DNA of 64,000 bases from Nematostella vectensis (lineage: Eukaryota; Cnidaria; Anthozoa; Actiniaria; Edwardsiidae), in NCBI RefSeq assembly GCF_932526225.1, contig NC_064043.1, forward strand, positions 10,025,821-10,089,820. The letters are read 5' to 3'. Every line of letters starts with the position of its first letter. Within the stretch, counting starts at the first letter, position 1. Positions 1 through 13,200 of the stretch are shown piece after piece. Below the pieces are notes generated by a model. The model searched no databases, was not told the origin of the DNA, and saw nothing but the letters and a program-made list of their open reading frames with translations. The position numbers and the translations under genes are program-made.

Positions 1-228
1 TATTTTACAAATTATAAATTCCGGTGATTTTTCAACATGTCCAGAATGTTTGAACCTCAATTTAGCCATTTTAGTCTTGTAGAAATCTAGTGGATCCATG
101 GGATAGTATTAATCAAATAGAATTTTTATCCTCTAACGAATCATTGTGCTTTATCTGTTCAGAGCCTAATCATGCTCATCTTTAGCTGTGTGTTTGGTTT
201 GATACATTGTTTTTTGTTTCCGTTTCAG

Positions 229-863
229 GAATCAGTTTCCATGAGATGGAAGGTGATATGTCTTCTTCTCAATTATAGCTCTTTTGCAATGGCAGTGTAC
301 TTCTTTTTTAGGCATAACTGGTACTGTGAGAGTGGAGGTATCCTTTTTAAGGGTTGGGTATACAGTTAATAACTAATTCATTCATTCTCTTTCCTCCCCA
401 AATAAACAAATATGGAATATTGTTTCAGGCTTGTCTCTGACCCCAAGATGAAATTCTATATGTATGGAAATGTACACTGTATTCATATTCTCAATATTCC
501 TGAAACTGAAAGTTGCAAGATGTGCTCAGGGTTTTAAACCAGCTTTTTTGATTGAACATCTGAGTTTGTTTCTCTTCAACATGATATAGATCAATCTTTA
601 ATCTTCTGAGTAAGAGGTATAGTTGTTGAATTGTTAAATGGTAGACTATGTGAAATAATCTACTATCTACTAATCTTGTATGTAATAATATAAGTACTGT
701 TCACTATTCCTTGACCATTTCTTCAGTATATAGCCTTTTTGCCTTGTGCGAGTATGTGACAGTGTTGTCCAATATTGGATTTCATGGAACAGTAGCAATA
801 GATATTGGGGGCTCTCTGTTGACTTTGTCAAGCATTGCAAGAACTTTTATAAAGAATCACTAG
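229..863 (+). CDS. PGAP2: PGAP2-like protein, last two exons (5' part outside window)
   Basis: Two exons remain: 229-337 and 727-863 (stop TAG 861-863). The first follows a TTTCAG acceptor and ends at a GT donor in phase 1; the second starts after CTTCAG and continues in phase. The joined protein contains YFFFRHNWYCESG followed by VYSLFALCEYVTVLSNIGFH, the signature of the PGAP2/FRAG1 family: a transmembrane segment, an R-H-N-x-Y-C-E loop and a last transmembrane segment. PGAP2 is a Golgi multi-pass membrane protein acting in fatty-acid remodelling of GPI anchors. The last residues (IARTFIKNH) are not conserved with vertebrates, as expected for this tail. Earlier exons must lie to the left of the window. 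AATAAA at about 1208 could be its poly(A) signal. The family is seen clearly; exact orthology is inferred. Confidence 0.85.
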
Positions 864-927
864 GCCACATGGTAAAGATGAGTCTACTGTATTGCCTGGA
901 CTAGCCACATGCACTTGCTAATTCAGG

Positions 928-1100
928 GGTGGATATGTAGGAGACCCATAAAGGAGCGGCCGAAGCAAGAGTTTCAAAAAAGGGGGCGTCCGGTTTCATT
1001 GCTCTTCCATATATTTCCTTTTATTTCTTGTAATTTGTAAACCAGATATCTGAAAGTAGAGAGGGGCAGGGCCCGCTCTCCCTTAGATCAACCCATGTCA
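928..1100. repeat. Dispersed repeat, copy 1
   Basis: Shares an ordered series of words with 7689-7862: GTTTCAAAAAAGGGGG, then GGATTCATTGTTCTTCC-like, then CATATATTT and a GGGGC.GGG.GCCC block. Copies are diverged and no terminal repeats were resolved. Confidence 0.5.
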
Positions 1101-1316
1101 TTCTATTGGGCACACATTCTGTCCAAGTAGTTTTCCTAGGGATATTCCTGTAGGTCTGCTACCAAGAGTATCTCATTCTAGTTAAGGATCAGAAAGGAGT
1201 AAACTTTAATAAAATCACGAAATTGGTGCATTGAATTCTAGAAATATCTAGATTAATAAAAACTTCTGTGACTACCCCCATGACAAGCATGGGACACTGG
1301 GGGCATGTGACCCCTC

Positions 1317-1371
1317 CCCCCACCACCACCCCCCCCCCCCCCCACCACCACCACCACCACCACCACCAAAA
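1317..1371. repeat. C-tract / ACC microsatellite
   Basis: A run of C residues followed by (CCA)n and an A tract. Confidence 0.9.
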
Positions 1372-1432
1372 AAAAAGTTAAAAATCCTATGATTCCAGTC
1401 TCCCTGTGCTCGAGGATCAAGTGGTAGATACC

Positions 1433-1554
1433 TACCCTGGGGACCAGAGCCTACAGACTTCTCTCGTCCAGTCCCGCTCAGCCAAAACTTGTAGGGGCAT
1501 TATGGCTGAGCGTCACAGAACCAGAGAAGTCTAGAGGCTCTGGTACCTAGGGTA
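1433..1554. mobile_element. 122-bp MITE with TACCC termini
   Basis: Ends are inverted: TACCCTGGGGACCAGAGCCT on the left and AGGCTCTGGTACCTAGGGTA on the right. The termini match those of the elements at 10999-11128 and 18795-19626, so it belongs to the same family. Unlike those, no clean 9-bp target duplication is visible. Confidence 0.6.
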
Positions 1555-2665
1555 GTATAGAAGGCTTGACCACATGTAATTTTTCTCTTTTAGTTGGTTT
1601 ACTGGTCTGTTTCGAAACCAAAGCGGTTTTTGGTTTGCAGAAAGAGGCGGTACGAGCCATATTTTCCTAGATTATGCACTATTCATTTGAAACCCACAAC
1701 CTCATGGTCCCGGGAAAGGGTGGGGTTAACGTGGGGGTTTAGAGGGGTCAGTACGCAGCTCTTACAAGCTGCAATTTGATTGGGCAAATGAACAATATCC
1801 GCACCTCGACACAAAGAACGAGAAGAATAGAGACAAAAGAACTCCTTTGTGGAACAAAGACAATAGGAGACAAAGCAGCTGCGTACTTGCTCGTTTAGGG
1901 GCACTTGTGAACGAGAATCTGTCCCGAGGGGGTGGGGGAAATGACAGTTTTTCGACTCTAAGAATTGTCCCAACCCTGGGGACAATTGTACTTTTCAAGA
2001 AAATGTACTTTGTAAAAGTCATGTCAGTTTCTGGTTTGAGACTCTTTCTCTTCTGTAGCAAGCAATTCCATGTATCAGCATCAGCAGCACGTGGCAAGCT
2101 GCACTGCGAAATGTGCGAAAACGAATATGAACGATAACTAACACCAGATGAAGATGATTAGTTTTTTTTTCATTTTTTAGTAACTGTTATCCATAGTTAT
2201 TAGTACAAATGTACTCGTTGAGGTGTACTAGATTTAAAAGATAAAGGTTTATTTTAGATGACTTGTTGTTTTAAATGTCAGGTACTTGTCTATAGTTTGC
2301 ATCCCAAGGGATAGGGGCATTTGACTGTAGTTTTGTCCCGAGGGGGTGGGGGCTTTTCTCTGTTTTGTACAGTGTCAAAGTCTAATCCCCCACCCTTCCC
2401 CGGGACCATGGGGGTGAGGGTTTCAATTGACCATTGCATTATCTAATACTTCCTACCTAAACAGAACACTGAACACTTTGACAATTTGTCATTTTACGAT
2501 ATGCCTCGGGAGAAAGAATATGAATCCTAAAATCGAGGTATCGTTGCAAAGAGGTCCTCGATTTTACGATATAAAGGAAAATCCATTTATCGTTGTAGCG
2601 AGGTCTGGTTAATTCTGTTAATAAGTTTTACAAAATAATAATACTGTACTGTACTCTAGGGGTAG

Positions 2666-3109
2666 GGGTAGCGATGGGTACCTCGAAATTTCGAAAGTCT
2701 CGCAAAAAAAACGCAGTCTCCCAAATCTCGACGGTTTTTACGCAAGTCTCGAAGTCTCGTTTTTTTTTTTTCAATTTTAGTGGTCTTGGAGTCTCGGAAT
2801 TTTAAGCGCGATCTTGCAGTTTATGATTTTGTTAAACGCGGTCTGTTTTCTTTTGTTAACATGCTACGTTCCCCTTCTTTTTCGAGTCTCCATTTCTTGA
2901 GCCTCCGCTCTAAACAGAAACTTAAGCTACTGTAGCAAGATTGTATTGTAACTCTACTTATTCTGTTTTCAAATGATGTTTATGACATACCTCGAGCAAG
3001 TTACCCAAAAACAAGCCCGGGCTGGCTCGGATTCCAAAATTTGACAAAAGTCTTGTGCTCTGATAGTCTCGGCGCCTCGGCAAGTCCCGGATTTACCCAT
3101 CGATACCCT
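2666..3109. mobile_element. ~440-bp MITE with GGGTA.CGATGGGTA termini
   Basis: Left end GGGGTAGCGATGGGTACC pairs with right end TTTACCCATCGATACCC. The interior has repeated CGAAAGTCTCG-like words and no reading frame of note. Confidence 0.55.
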
Positions 3110-3702
3110 AAAACTGTACAGCTATTCTCTGTAATATGCATTTTACAAGTTCTGTCATGTGCAAAAACGATTAACGTACAGTACAACGTGGGTCGTGTCT
3201 TGAGTTTTTCCCTTTTATGATAGCCATAATCAGTAATATCGTTGTATCGAGGTCAAATTACGCTTGGGAATACAGATTTGTATCGTAATCTCGTAAGATC
3301 GAGGTAATTTCCTATACATTTCACTGTATTTTCCGCCGGAAGAAAGGTACGTACGTCATCGTAAATCCAGTATCGTAAAATCCAGGTTCCACTACTTAAA
3401 TCTGGGTAAGACCTTTAAAAGAAGTCGACAACAACGCAGAGTTGTTTTGTTCGGTAGCGGATACAGAGGAAGGGTTTAAGGGGTTTAGCCCCCCTTGGGC
3501 TGCCACCACACGCAACAAAAAATAATTGCCTCATCCCCCTTAGTCACTGAGCAAACCCCCCCCCCCCCCCCCCCCCTTCAGCGAAAAGCTAGATCCGTCA
3601 CTGTTGTTTTGTTCTTTTCAAACAATATTTACGCACGCACGTCAGTATAGTTATTCTTTAGGTTATTTTTATAACCTGAAGAAGGCAGGGATTGTCCTGC
3701 CG

Positions 3703-3980
3703 GTTACACGGGATAACATGCAACAAAAACTTTTCGCGATACATTGTATCGTAGAAAGTTTTTGACCGTGTAACGATATCGCGCAACACAACCTTCCGCG
3801 CATTATTTCACTCGGCAACATGTTGCGTGTTTATGAACCCGCTTCAAAAACATGCAGCACAGAATGAAGAATATGGAAATATGGAAAGTTATTCCGTGTA
3901 ACATTTGTTTTGCAACATGTCAGAATTGATACGATACAATATATCGTATCCATGTTTTTGTTGCATGTTATCCCGGCAAC
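3703..3980. mobile_element. Foldback MITE in CYP46 upstream region
   Basis: ACGGGATAACATGCAACAAA near the left end is mirrored by a complementary run near the right end (TGTTGCATGTTATCCCGG). Internal palindromic CGATACA/TGTATCG words also pair. It ends about 225 bp before the CYP46 start codon, so it lies where the promoter or 5' UTR should be. Confidence 0.65.
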
Positions 3981-4205
3981 TGTCGACGCAGACCACACGG
4001 TCCGACGCACACCAGCAGATAGAGCCCATAGAGGGTGTCCGGTGTTTTTTTTTTCCTACGTTTTTATTTTTTAAGGGTAGTTTTTGCTTTTGGGGTGTTT
4101 TTGGTGTTCAGGAATTGTTAGGGGTATTTTTCGAATTCTCCGAAAAGCCGGGTTACGGGAGTCTACGCCAGAAAACAATTGGGCTGCCTGTGGTGTAAAG
4201 AGGTG

Positions 4206-7200
4206 ATGTCTCGATCTCTTGAACATGCATTCCAAAAGTGTCGCGTGTCCTATGAGGAAATAATTTTCTCCTCCATTGCCTCCGCGCTTCTAGTATTCTA
4301 TTCAAAGAAAGCTCTTCCTTTTCTACAAAATATGGGGGTTTTCTTGATAATATTCGGTGCTTTTGCTACTGTAGTTGGGTTTGCTTCGCTAGTGTTTTTA
4401 CTTGTCTCGCTGTATTTATTTCTTCTCCATAAGAAATACGATCACTTACCTGGTCCAGAACGCGCAAGGTATGTATATAGGTAATTCTATCTTATTTTTA
4501 ACCTTAAATCTGTTATCACACAATAGTCCTTGATCCATATATCTCCAACAATACAGCCTCTATCATACCATTTTCCCAAATAATCACTCGTTATCTGTAT
4601 ATTTTTCATCATACCGCATTCCTCCCTTACGCAACCACATCCTACAATACACTGTCTCATACAATAAATATAGCCTTTTCAATGAACCGAAAAATGTTGT
4701 CGGTGCAAAAGGGTAAAGACAAACGTAGACCGAAAGGTATCACGGTACTACTAAACAATCGACTTTTATTACTAAACAATCGACTTTTATTATCCTGCTG
4801 TTAGTCTAACGAGAGGATCTCGCGAGTCAGCGGCTACACGTAGGCTATCCTGCTGTCGAAAATTACTATATCGAGAAGATAATAAAAATCCAAACATTTT
4901 CTTTGCTATAATAAAGGTAATGTAGTAGGGAATTTAAAGATGCAAAAATATTTTTTGATAGAATTTTCACTTCAAGGCACCCTGTATAACAGGGCGAGGG
5001 CTGCTATGTATACGTCATCTATGACGTCACATATCACCTTATTACAAATGTGTCTGTTATTACAAATATGCAGAACGTTTCATTATAACAAATGTGGCCT
5101 GAATTTTTTCTCATAGTTGTATACATTTTTTTTTGTTTGTCTGGTTTGGGCTGCATGCATATTTTTTCTAATAGTCTTTTCATCATATGATTTTTTTTTC
5201 TTACCCCCCCCTCCCCTCATTTTTCTAATGGTCCATCCCTTTCCCTGTTTTCTTTCAGTTTTTTCTTTGGTCATATTCCACTGATAAAGGAAAATATAAT
5301 GAAAGGCAGAGAATTGCAGGAGTTGTTACTTGAATGGTAAGCATAGTGAGTATGTATTATTAGTTTGGTAGAGTTCGAGTACAGGTAGCCCAACCTCTAA
5401 TTATTTGTCCCTATTGATTTTTACGGTAAACATAGGGCGAAAAACAAAATTAGCCAGAAAACAAACAAAAAGTAAACATAAACACAACACTTTGCTACAC
5501 ACGTCTTCTCAACAAGTTGTTTTTTATATTTTACTAATTTTGTTTTTCGCCCTATGTTTACCGTAATAATTAATAGGGACCAATAAAGAGCTTGTGTGGC
5601 TATCTGTGGTTTGGAGACTATGTAAGCGTAGGAATGTTTTGGTTTAAAACTGAGCACGCTAGCTACTAAACACCATTTTCTGCACGAACTCGACTAAGCT
5701 AATAATGTACTAATAATAATTTAACAATACACAATAATAATAATAACTGTCCAGACCAGACCAACAGGGTCCAAAGTCAGTTCTCGATTCTGGAACACAC
5801 ATCACTACACATAAATTGCAATGATTGCTGATATTGATTGAATGAATAATACAAAAAAATGTTGTCAGTGGCTTGACTGCTGCTGTCTGAGGGCATAAAG
5901 AAAAAAAGTAAAGTTATATATGCTTTATCAAAATTTCCTGCATTCAGTAAACACATGAACAATACAGTATCCTTTTATAGTAGGACTGGTATTTGAAGTA
6001 GGTACTTACAATTATTTTTATTTGATGAATACCATAAATTGTAAAGCTCTTTTTATATCTTATCAATTGATCTCACATTCATCATTTTGTAAACTAAACA
6101 ATGTCACACATTCCTACTTGTTATTTCAAATTCATTGACAACCAACCGGCCAATCTAATCACTTTGTCCGCCAGCGGATGAAGTCCAAATTTGCGACTCA
6201 CGGAGGACCCCTATTCCCCCCTGTTTTTAATTTTCGCTCAAAACCCAAGCTGGCAGCTACAAATCGCTCAAGGCTTGTTTTTAACTTGTGATTGCTTGCA
6301 AAGTGTTGGAGGGACTTCTGTGACACTCGATCCTCGGATGGATCATCCGTAAACTTTTTGTGGTCTTGCTGTGCTTTCAAAACACAGCAATCCTTAGAAC
6401 ATCTGTAACCTTCCAGTGTTTATCTTCCGGTTAAAAATTAGTTGTATAATTGGACATTTTTATGTACTCTCAGCATCTTGAATCTTGAATGTGTTCATTC
6501 TTTGTTCAGTATCCTGTATATCTTTTATGCACACGAGTTGGCTCACAAAGCCTTTGAACCGCTATAAAAACACCAGGTAAATGCCTGCATTGCAGCGGGA
6601 GGGGGACTTCATCATTTGTGCACTGTAATGCCCCCCCCCCAATAGTGCTACCGATATGTATTATTATTTCTACAATGTTCCAGGTCTAATCGTTACGATG
6701 GAGTGTATGTGTCCTGGTTTGGAGGCTGGCATCCCTCAGTTACGCTTTCTCATCCAGATGCTTTGCGGGTAAGGTGTTTTGATAATTGAACTTTCAATTG
6801 ATATGTTGATATGCATAATGTTTCTTTTTTACAGGAAGCAATTATCAAATACAATTTGCCAAAGCCTGTCAAATTCTATCAGAGCATGTCTGAGATGTTT
6901 GGTGTACGTTTTATGAAGGATGGGCTGGTAACAATCCCCTATCATGAGGTTTGGAAGAAGAAGAGGAATGCCATTAATCCAGCTTTCTTTCGCTCGTGAG
7001 TAACTTTTTTCCCTTTCTTAGCAAGAACCCCCACCCCCCCACCCAAACTCCTGGAATTTGTACCCTTGAATTTGCCAAAATACATTGTTGGTAATAAAAA
7101 ACGTTTTTAAGCCCCAGACAATCTATGTCATGATCTTCCCTGCCCCATCTAAAATGAGTATGTTTGTCTATCTTGTAGCATTGTGTGAATTTCTTTCCTC

Positions 7201-10200
7201 AGAAAAACTTCTAGTTCTTATAGAATAGAAGTGAAAACGGATCCTTCATGAGTGTTAAATTAAGAATACCAATAAGATATTTCGTGTTGGAAAGGCATAT
7301 TCAACACTCTTTCCCCTGTTTGAATCTTTAGACATCTCAAGACTCTCATATCATCATTCAATCAGAGCTGTGACCTGTTCATAGAAACCCTGAAGCCATT
7401 AGCAGATGGAAAAACTGAGGTCTGCATGTTAGATCAGTTCCATCGTATCACCATGGATGTCATAATGAAGGTATGCAAAATGTGGTCAGACAATGCTATA
7501 AAGCCCCAACAGCCAAACAAACTAGTATAGTATATAATGCCATTTAGCATCATTCAACATGGTCAACAAAAAAGCACTTTTACCAATATCGCCAATATCA
7601 AGCAAAAACGTTTTACAGTCATCATAAGTTCAGACACTATTACAATTCTGCATGAAAGAGGAAAGTTACCGCCTTGAAATCCTGTTTAGGGAGGGACTAA
7701 TCCAGGAGTTGAAAAAGGGGGGGTGGGGTGGGACGAAGCGATGGTTTCAAGAAAGGGGGGCTGGATTCATTGTTCTTCCGTTGATTTTCATATATTTTTA
7801 TTGTTCTGAAAATAGCAGGGGCCGGGTGCCCCTCGGCCCACTTCTAGACCCGCCCTTGATTTTTTAGGTACAGTTATATTATGCCAGTGGGTCTTTCCCT
7901 ATGCCACTTCATGCCTTTTTTATTTAGGTCGCCTTCAGTTTGGATTTGAAAACGCTTGACGACAAAGACAGTACTTTCCCTAAAGCTGTTAACAAGATGC
8001 TGGAAGCTGTTATGTTTCGATTCAGGAACCCCTGGCATAAGGTGATTAGTCTATCCTGTGTGACTTGGATGCTTTTTGGTTCTCTTGGGCCAAATTCAAA
8101 TCCATACTAATAACCAATTCTATTCACGTATTTGCTGGCATTTGCATCCGGAACAGAACTTGAAGAGACGGACGTTTGCCCTAGGCCTTAGTGTAAGCGC
8201 AAAGTCAGAGCAAAATGCACAAAGCGCTTCTTCAAATACGACAAAGTTAATATGAAGGTTGAGCCTCGAACATGGCACCTTTACTCCTAAACGACAGATT
8301 AAAATATTGATTTAGGCATTGCCTAAAAGCGGCGCTCCAAACGAACAAATCTTTGCTTTATTTTCGCTTAATAATTTAAGAAATTTTAAATATTATTATT
8401 ATATTGCTGTTTTTGGCGATTTCAACGATTTCACTGATTACGCGCCCAACTTGTTTAACCCCTTTCCCCCCACATAACACACACATAACAAGTTTAGCTG
8501 TCATATACGATGTTTCGGTGTCAGGGTAGTTTTACTTTTAGTGACGTCATCGATGGCGTCACCTGACCATCTCATTGCACCCCACTTGAAACATACATGA
8601 CACATACCAAGATTGTTTGTCATATGATGTTTCGTTCATGAGATATGAATATAGATGTGACATCGGGATAATTTTGCTTAAAGTGGCGTCATCGATTATT
8701 TCACGCATCACGTAACCATATTTTGGCTTCGCCCTTGACACATACATGACACCTACCAAGTTTTGTTGTTATACAATGTTTCCTCCACGAGATATGAATG
8801 TTTTCTATTTTTATGGCGTCAAAATATTTTGCTTAAAGTGACGTCATTGATGACGTCACAATCACTAGACCATATTGGAGCAACCCCCTTGACAGCTTCG
8901 TGACACATACCAAGATTGGTTGTCATATGATGTTTCGTTCATGAGATATGAATATCTATATTCATGACATCGGGATAGTTTTGTAACGTCATCGATGACG
9001 TCACAAATCACGTGACCATATTTTTGCACCCCCTCTTGACACAAACATGACACCTTCCAAGTTTGGTTGTGAAACAATGTTTCTTTCAAGAGATATGAAT
9101 GTTTTTGCTTTTCATCACGTTTTTTGCTTTTAGTGACGTCATCGATGATGTCACACAACGCATGATTATATTGTTGCACCCCCCTGTAACCTGCATGACA
9201 CCTACCGAGTTTGGTTTCCATACGATGATTCCTTCGTGAAATATAAATATTTTTTATTTTGATGACGTCATTATATTTTTGGTTCTAGTGACGTCATCGA
9301 TGAGGTCACAAACCACCTGACAACAGTTTTGCCTCTCCCTTGACACATACATGATACCTGCCAAAACGCCTCACCAAAACTCGAGTCGATGGGTTACCAA
9401 TATTTGTTAATACCATATTTTTCTTATACTACTTTTTCTCAGGTATGGGGCTCCGCTTACGCGGCGCCTCGCTTCGCTCCGCTCAAAAGGCCAATCAATT
9501 TATGCTTCCGCTATAATATATGCAAAGTAACTCAAAGAATCCATTTCCATCGGCTAAATAAAGACAGTAACTGAGAAACTCTCAATTAAATATCATTAAT
9601 AAAGTATCAGACTTCAATTGTGGATGGTTATTTTGAAGTCTCCTTGCAAATAAACCGTCATATATTTAATTATAAACAATAACAAAGGAGAAGTTGATCG
9701 ACATTCTTTAAGGGAAAGATGATCTCTGTTTCTTGTTTTTGCTCAGTATGATCCGCGGACGTTTAAATACCAGCGGGAAGTGGCGAACAGTCTGAGGATG
9801 ATCCGTGAAACAGGGAGAAACTGTATCGCAGAACGACAAGCAGCTATCGTTCAGGGGGAGGAAATACCCAACGATATTTTATCCACCATTATGAAGCTTG
9901 AACTGCAAGGTTTGTTAATGATGGCATGAGACCGTCCTCGGAAACACAGGGCGTCGAGGTCACAGGCGCGAGAACAAGGCAGCGGGGAGATTAGTTTTTC
10001 TTCTAAAATGTTGATAAGGAACTAAAAAAGCACTCCCTTATACAATATTCCTAGCCTTACTGCCCCTCTTCAAGTTTTATCATCACTAGAGACGCAAGCA
10101 AAAGCGCACACACGACAGCATTAGCTGTCGGTCAAACAGCTGGCTCAATTGCAAGAAAATCAAGCCTTTGAGTCTTCTCGTGCGTCTGCCTTTTAGACCA

Positions 10201-13200
10201 TTGCTTGACCATTGCTTGACCATTAAAATTTGAATCTCTGTTATTCATCGTTTTCAGAATCGAGGGAACTGGATATTGAGGAACTGCTGGATGATTTCGT
10301 TACCTTTTTCATCGCAGGTAGGACATTATTGTCAGCGTGTATGTAATTTACGAATCAAAGACGTTCTTTTCCAGCCTAGTACCAGGCGTTCATACTGTGT
10401 TTCCTGTCCTCGAAGATGAACTGTGAGACAGCGTGGGGGGCTGGGAAGAGCTAACCCACAGACGGTCTCCTGTGACGTCACAACTCTTACCATCCACCGG
10501 AAACCAATCTCGTTCCCAGAGCCCACGTACCTTTGTGCCAGCGGCAAGATACGGATAATCTTTTTTTTTTCACCAACAGAATCTGTTGGTTCCGGTTTTA
10601 CTGCGCATGTCCAAACAAAATAGCGACCGGAGAGAACAAGAGTTGATCTCTTTCACTGATCGATCTTCCCTACTTAACAAATTAGGAAAAGCCAAAGATT
10701 TTACGCTGAAAGAAATTCAATCCCAGATTTTGAAGTCAATCATCGTTTATAGAAAGGATGGTTTTGGTATATTGTATATGTTGCCAACCATGTTGCCAAC
10801 GCACGCTTCTACATTTCTCTTTATTTTCCCAAAGGCTTTCCACTAGGCCTCCCTCTATTTTGTAAGACCAAAAAAGCTACAATTGATTATTGTAAGGTAC
10901 TAAACGTTTGTAGCAGCAATAACAAAATTTGGTTTTAAATATATACGCTGGTTCGTGGGACTTTTCTCTGCAATTTTATTTTCAAAACAGATCTTACTTA
11001 CCCTGGGTTCCAGAGGCTGAATATCCCGCTTCGCTCAAAAAACTCCCACTTCGCTCAAAAAACTCTCCCTTCGCTCAAAAAATCTTGCTTCGCTCGAGAA
11101 ACCCTCGGAGCCTCTGGTTTCCGGGGTAGATCTTACTGGTAATGACAGAATGTGTGACAAGCGTATCGTGAAGCTTTTCTATTGTTCTATTTACTTCCGT
11201 TTTATTTGCGCATGCTCACTGAAGCAAGCTCGAAAGCCAATAAGAATCGCCCTAGGAATTGATTATCCCAGGGCCTTGTACCTTGCCGCTGGCATAAAGG
11301 TAGTGGGCTCTGGGAACGAGATTGACTGGAAACCCGGTAAGAACGCCTGGGCTAGGCTGAACACAGGAGACCCAGTAAAAACGCCTGGGACTAGGCTGGT
11401 TCTTTTCCATTCACTAACTTAGTGTTCAACAGTTACAAACTGTAATAACCAAGCAGTATTGGCGAATTATACAGGGCAAGAAACTACCGCCAATCAGCTG
11501 TCTTTTGCTCTTCTTGAGATTGGGCTGCATCCGGACATAACACACAAGTAAGTAGCTCGAACAGGGGCGTAGCCAATGGGGTGGCCTAGGTGGCCCGGGC
11601 CACACCCCCCCCCCCCCCCCCCCTTTAGCAGCCCAAAAATACAGTAAATGTATGAGACATTATCTAAAATACAGGAGAAAATGCCTTGAAAGCCCCTTAT
11701 GGGCCCCCTCCTGTTAAAAACCCTGGCTACGCCGCTGTCTAGAAAAAGCGTGTCAAAGTATGAAATCACGAGAAAAACCGGTTTATTTTTAAGTAAACTT
11801 TAAAATAACAACCCACGATTGAAGTTTGATACCTAATTAACGATGTTTTTGTTAAAAGTATCTGAGTCATGGATTCTTAGAGTGAGTCGGTATTTTGCTG
11901 GGGCGTAAAATGGCGGGCGGGTTGGCCTTCTGTAAAACAAACAAAAACAAGCCGTCTTCAAAGTCTAGAAAATTACTCGTGGACACTTAAAACATATTTG
12001 GTTTCCAGGCACGAGTGCCATTATATGGGAACCACAAATGTCTAGGTTGGAAAACTGGAAATACTAGGATTGTGGTTAATTCTTCTGTGTTTGGAAAAGT
12101 TGTCCCTATTAAAAGCTCGCGTATCTCGTCAGGGTGGTAGAGGAGGTAGACAAAGTCATCGGATCTCACGTGGACTTCGTCGAGTATGACGACCTGGCAA
12201 ATCTGTCCTACATGACGCAGGTAAAATAGAAATGAAGAATATTTTGAGTATTAAGAAAAAAAAACATGTTTCTGTGGCTGTGCTGTAGGTTTTAAAGAAA
12301 ACTTTACGTGTTTCTGTGCTGTATGTTTTTAAGGAAACTTTACGTGTTTCTGTGCTGAGGTTTTAAAAGGAACATTACGTGTTTCTGTGCTGTTTTAAAG
12401 GAAACTTTACGTGTTTGTGTGCTGTAGGTTTTTAAGGAAACTTTTCGTGTTTCTGTGCTGTATATTTTAAAGAAAACTTTTCGTGTTTCTGTGCTGAAGG
12501 TTTTGAAGGAAACATTACGTAAGTACCCACCAGCCGCTGGCGTCATTCGTCACTCCCCGGAGGAAATCACTCTGAATGGTCACGTGATACCGGCGGGGAC
12601 TGGAATAGGGGTAAGATAAGTGAATGGATATGTCGAAAAGACGGACAGAGAAAGGGGGAAGGGTTCTGTTTTAGTCGGCTGAGGAGACGAGACAAGAAAC
12701 AGTGTTAATCGTTTGTTCTTCGTTATTAATTGAAGTAAAAAAAAAAGAATAGGGCACCCTGGGCACCCCCAATCTCTTATGAGCTCTTTGCGTTCTTCAG
12801 CTCAATATCTACGGGGCTCATCATAATCCCACAAACTGGAAAGATCCAGAGGTTTTCGACCCAGAGAGGTTCAATGCTGAGAATGCGCCAAATATGTAAG
12901 TATTTCTGTAATAACTTGCCTCAATTATAATGTATTTGTGGTGTGGAGCACTTTATTAGCGCTTATTCCTTTGTTTTTCTACTTAGAAAACCATTTACGT
13001 TCTTGCCCTTTTCTCTGGGACCTCGCAGCTGTATTGGGCAGCATTTCGCGCAGGTTTGTTTTCTAGTTTGAGGCGGTGTCAGGCACTCTAGCCCCTCAGT
13101 TGTTATAAAAGAAAAAAATATATTAATCCAGTTCCCCACTTATTTCCCCGACTTTACTTCTTTTGTAATATAATATTGCAAGAGCAGAATTAGCAGAATT

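Larger units (their letters stand above)
864..4205. other. Intergenic region PGAP2 to CYP46, transposon debris
   Basis: No credible gene. Open frames at 1594-2137 and 3001-3186 are short, overlap on both strands and have no family similarity. Contents: a dispersed repeat at 928-1100 related to 7689-7862 in a CYP46 intron; a C-rich/ACC microsatellite at 1317-1371; a small inverted-repeat element at 1433-1554; recurring G-rich TCCCGAGGGGGTGGGGG-type segments near 1690, 1921 and 2336; fragments around 2480-2600 and 3235-3400 with CCTCGATTTTACGAT-like words resembling pogo/Tigger termini; a MITE at 2666-3109; and another at 3703-3980 just upstream of CYP46. Confidence 0.6.
10372..11398. mobile_element. 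1027-bp DNA transposon remnant with perfect 9-bp target duplication (CYP46 intron 8)
   Basis: Termini CAGCCTAGTACCAGGCGTT (left) and AACGCCTGGGACTAGGCTG (right) are inverted. They are flanked by the exact 9-bp repeat GTTCTTTTC at 10363-10371 and 11399-11407. The right end carries a second, tandem copy of the terminal motif (11341-11360). A helicase-like remnant lies inside (10625-10846), and a smaller element is nested at 10999-11128. A 9-bp duplication is typical of Mutator-like elements; the superfamily assignment is an inference. Confidence 0.85.

Noticed and set aside
172-369. 65-aa frame as a stand-alone gene
   Set aside because: Only 229-337 is coding, as an internal PGAP2 exon; the beginning of the frame is intron.
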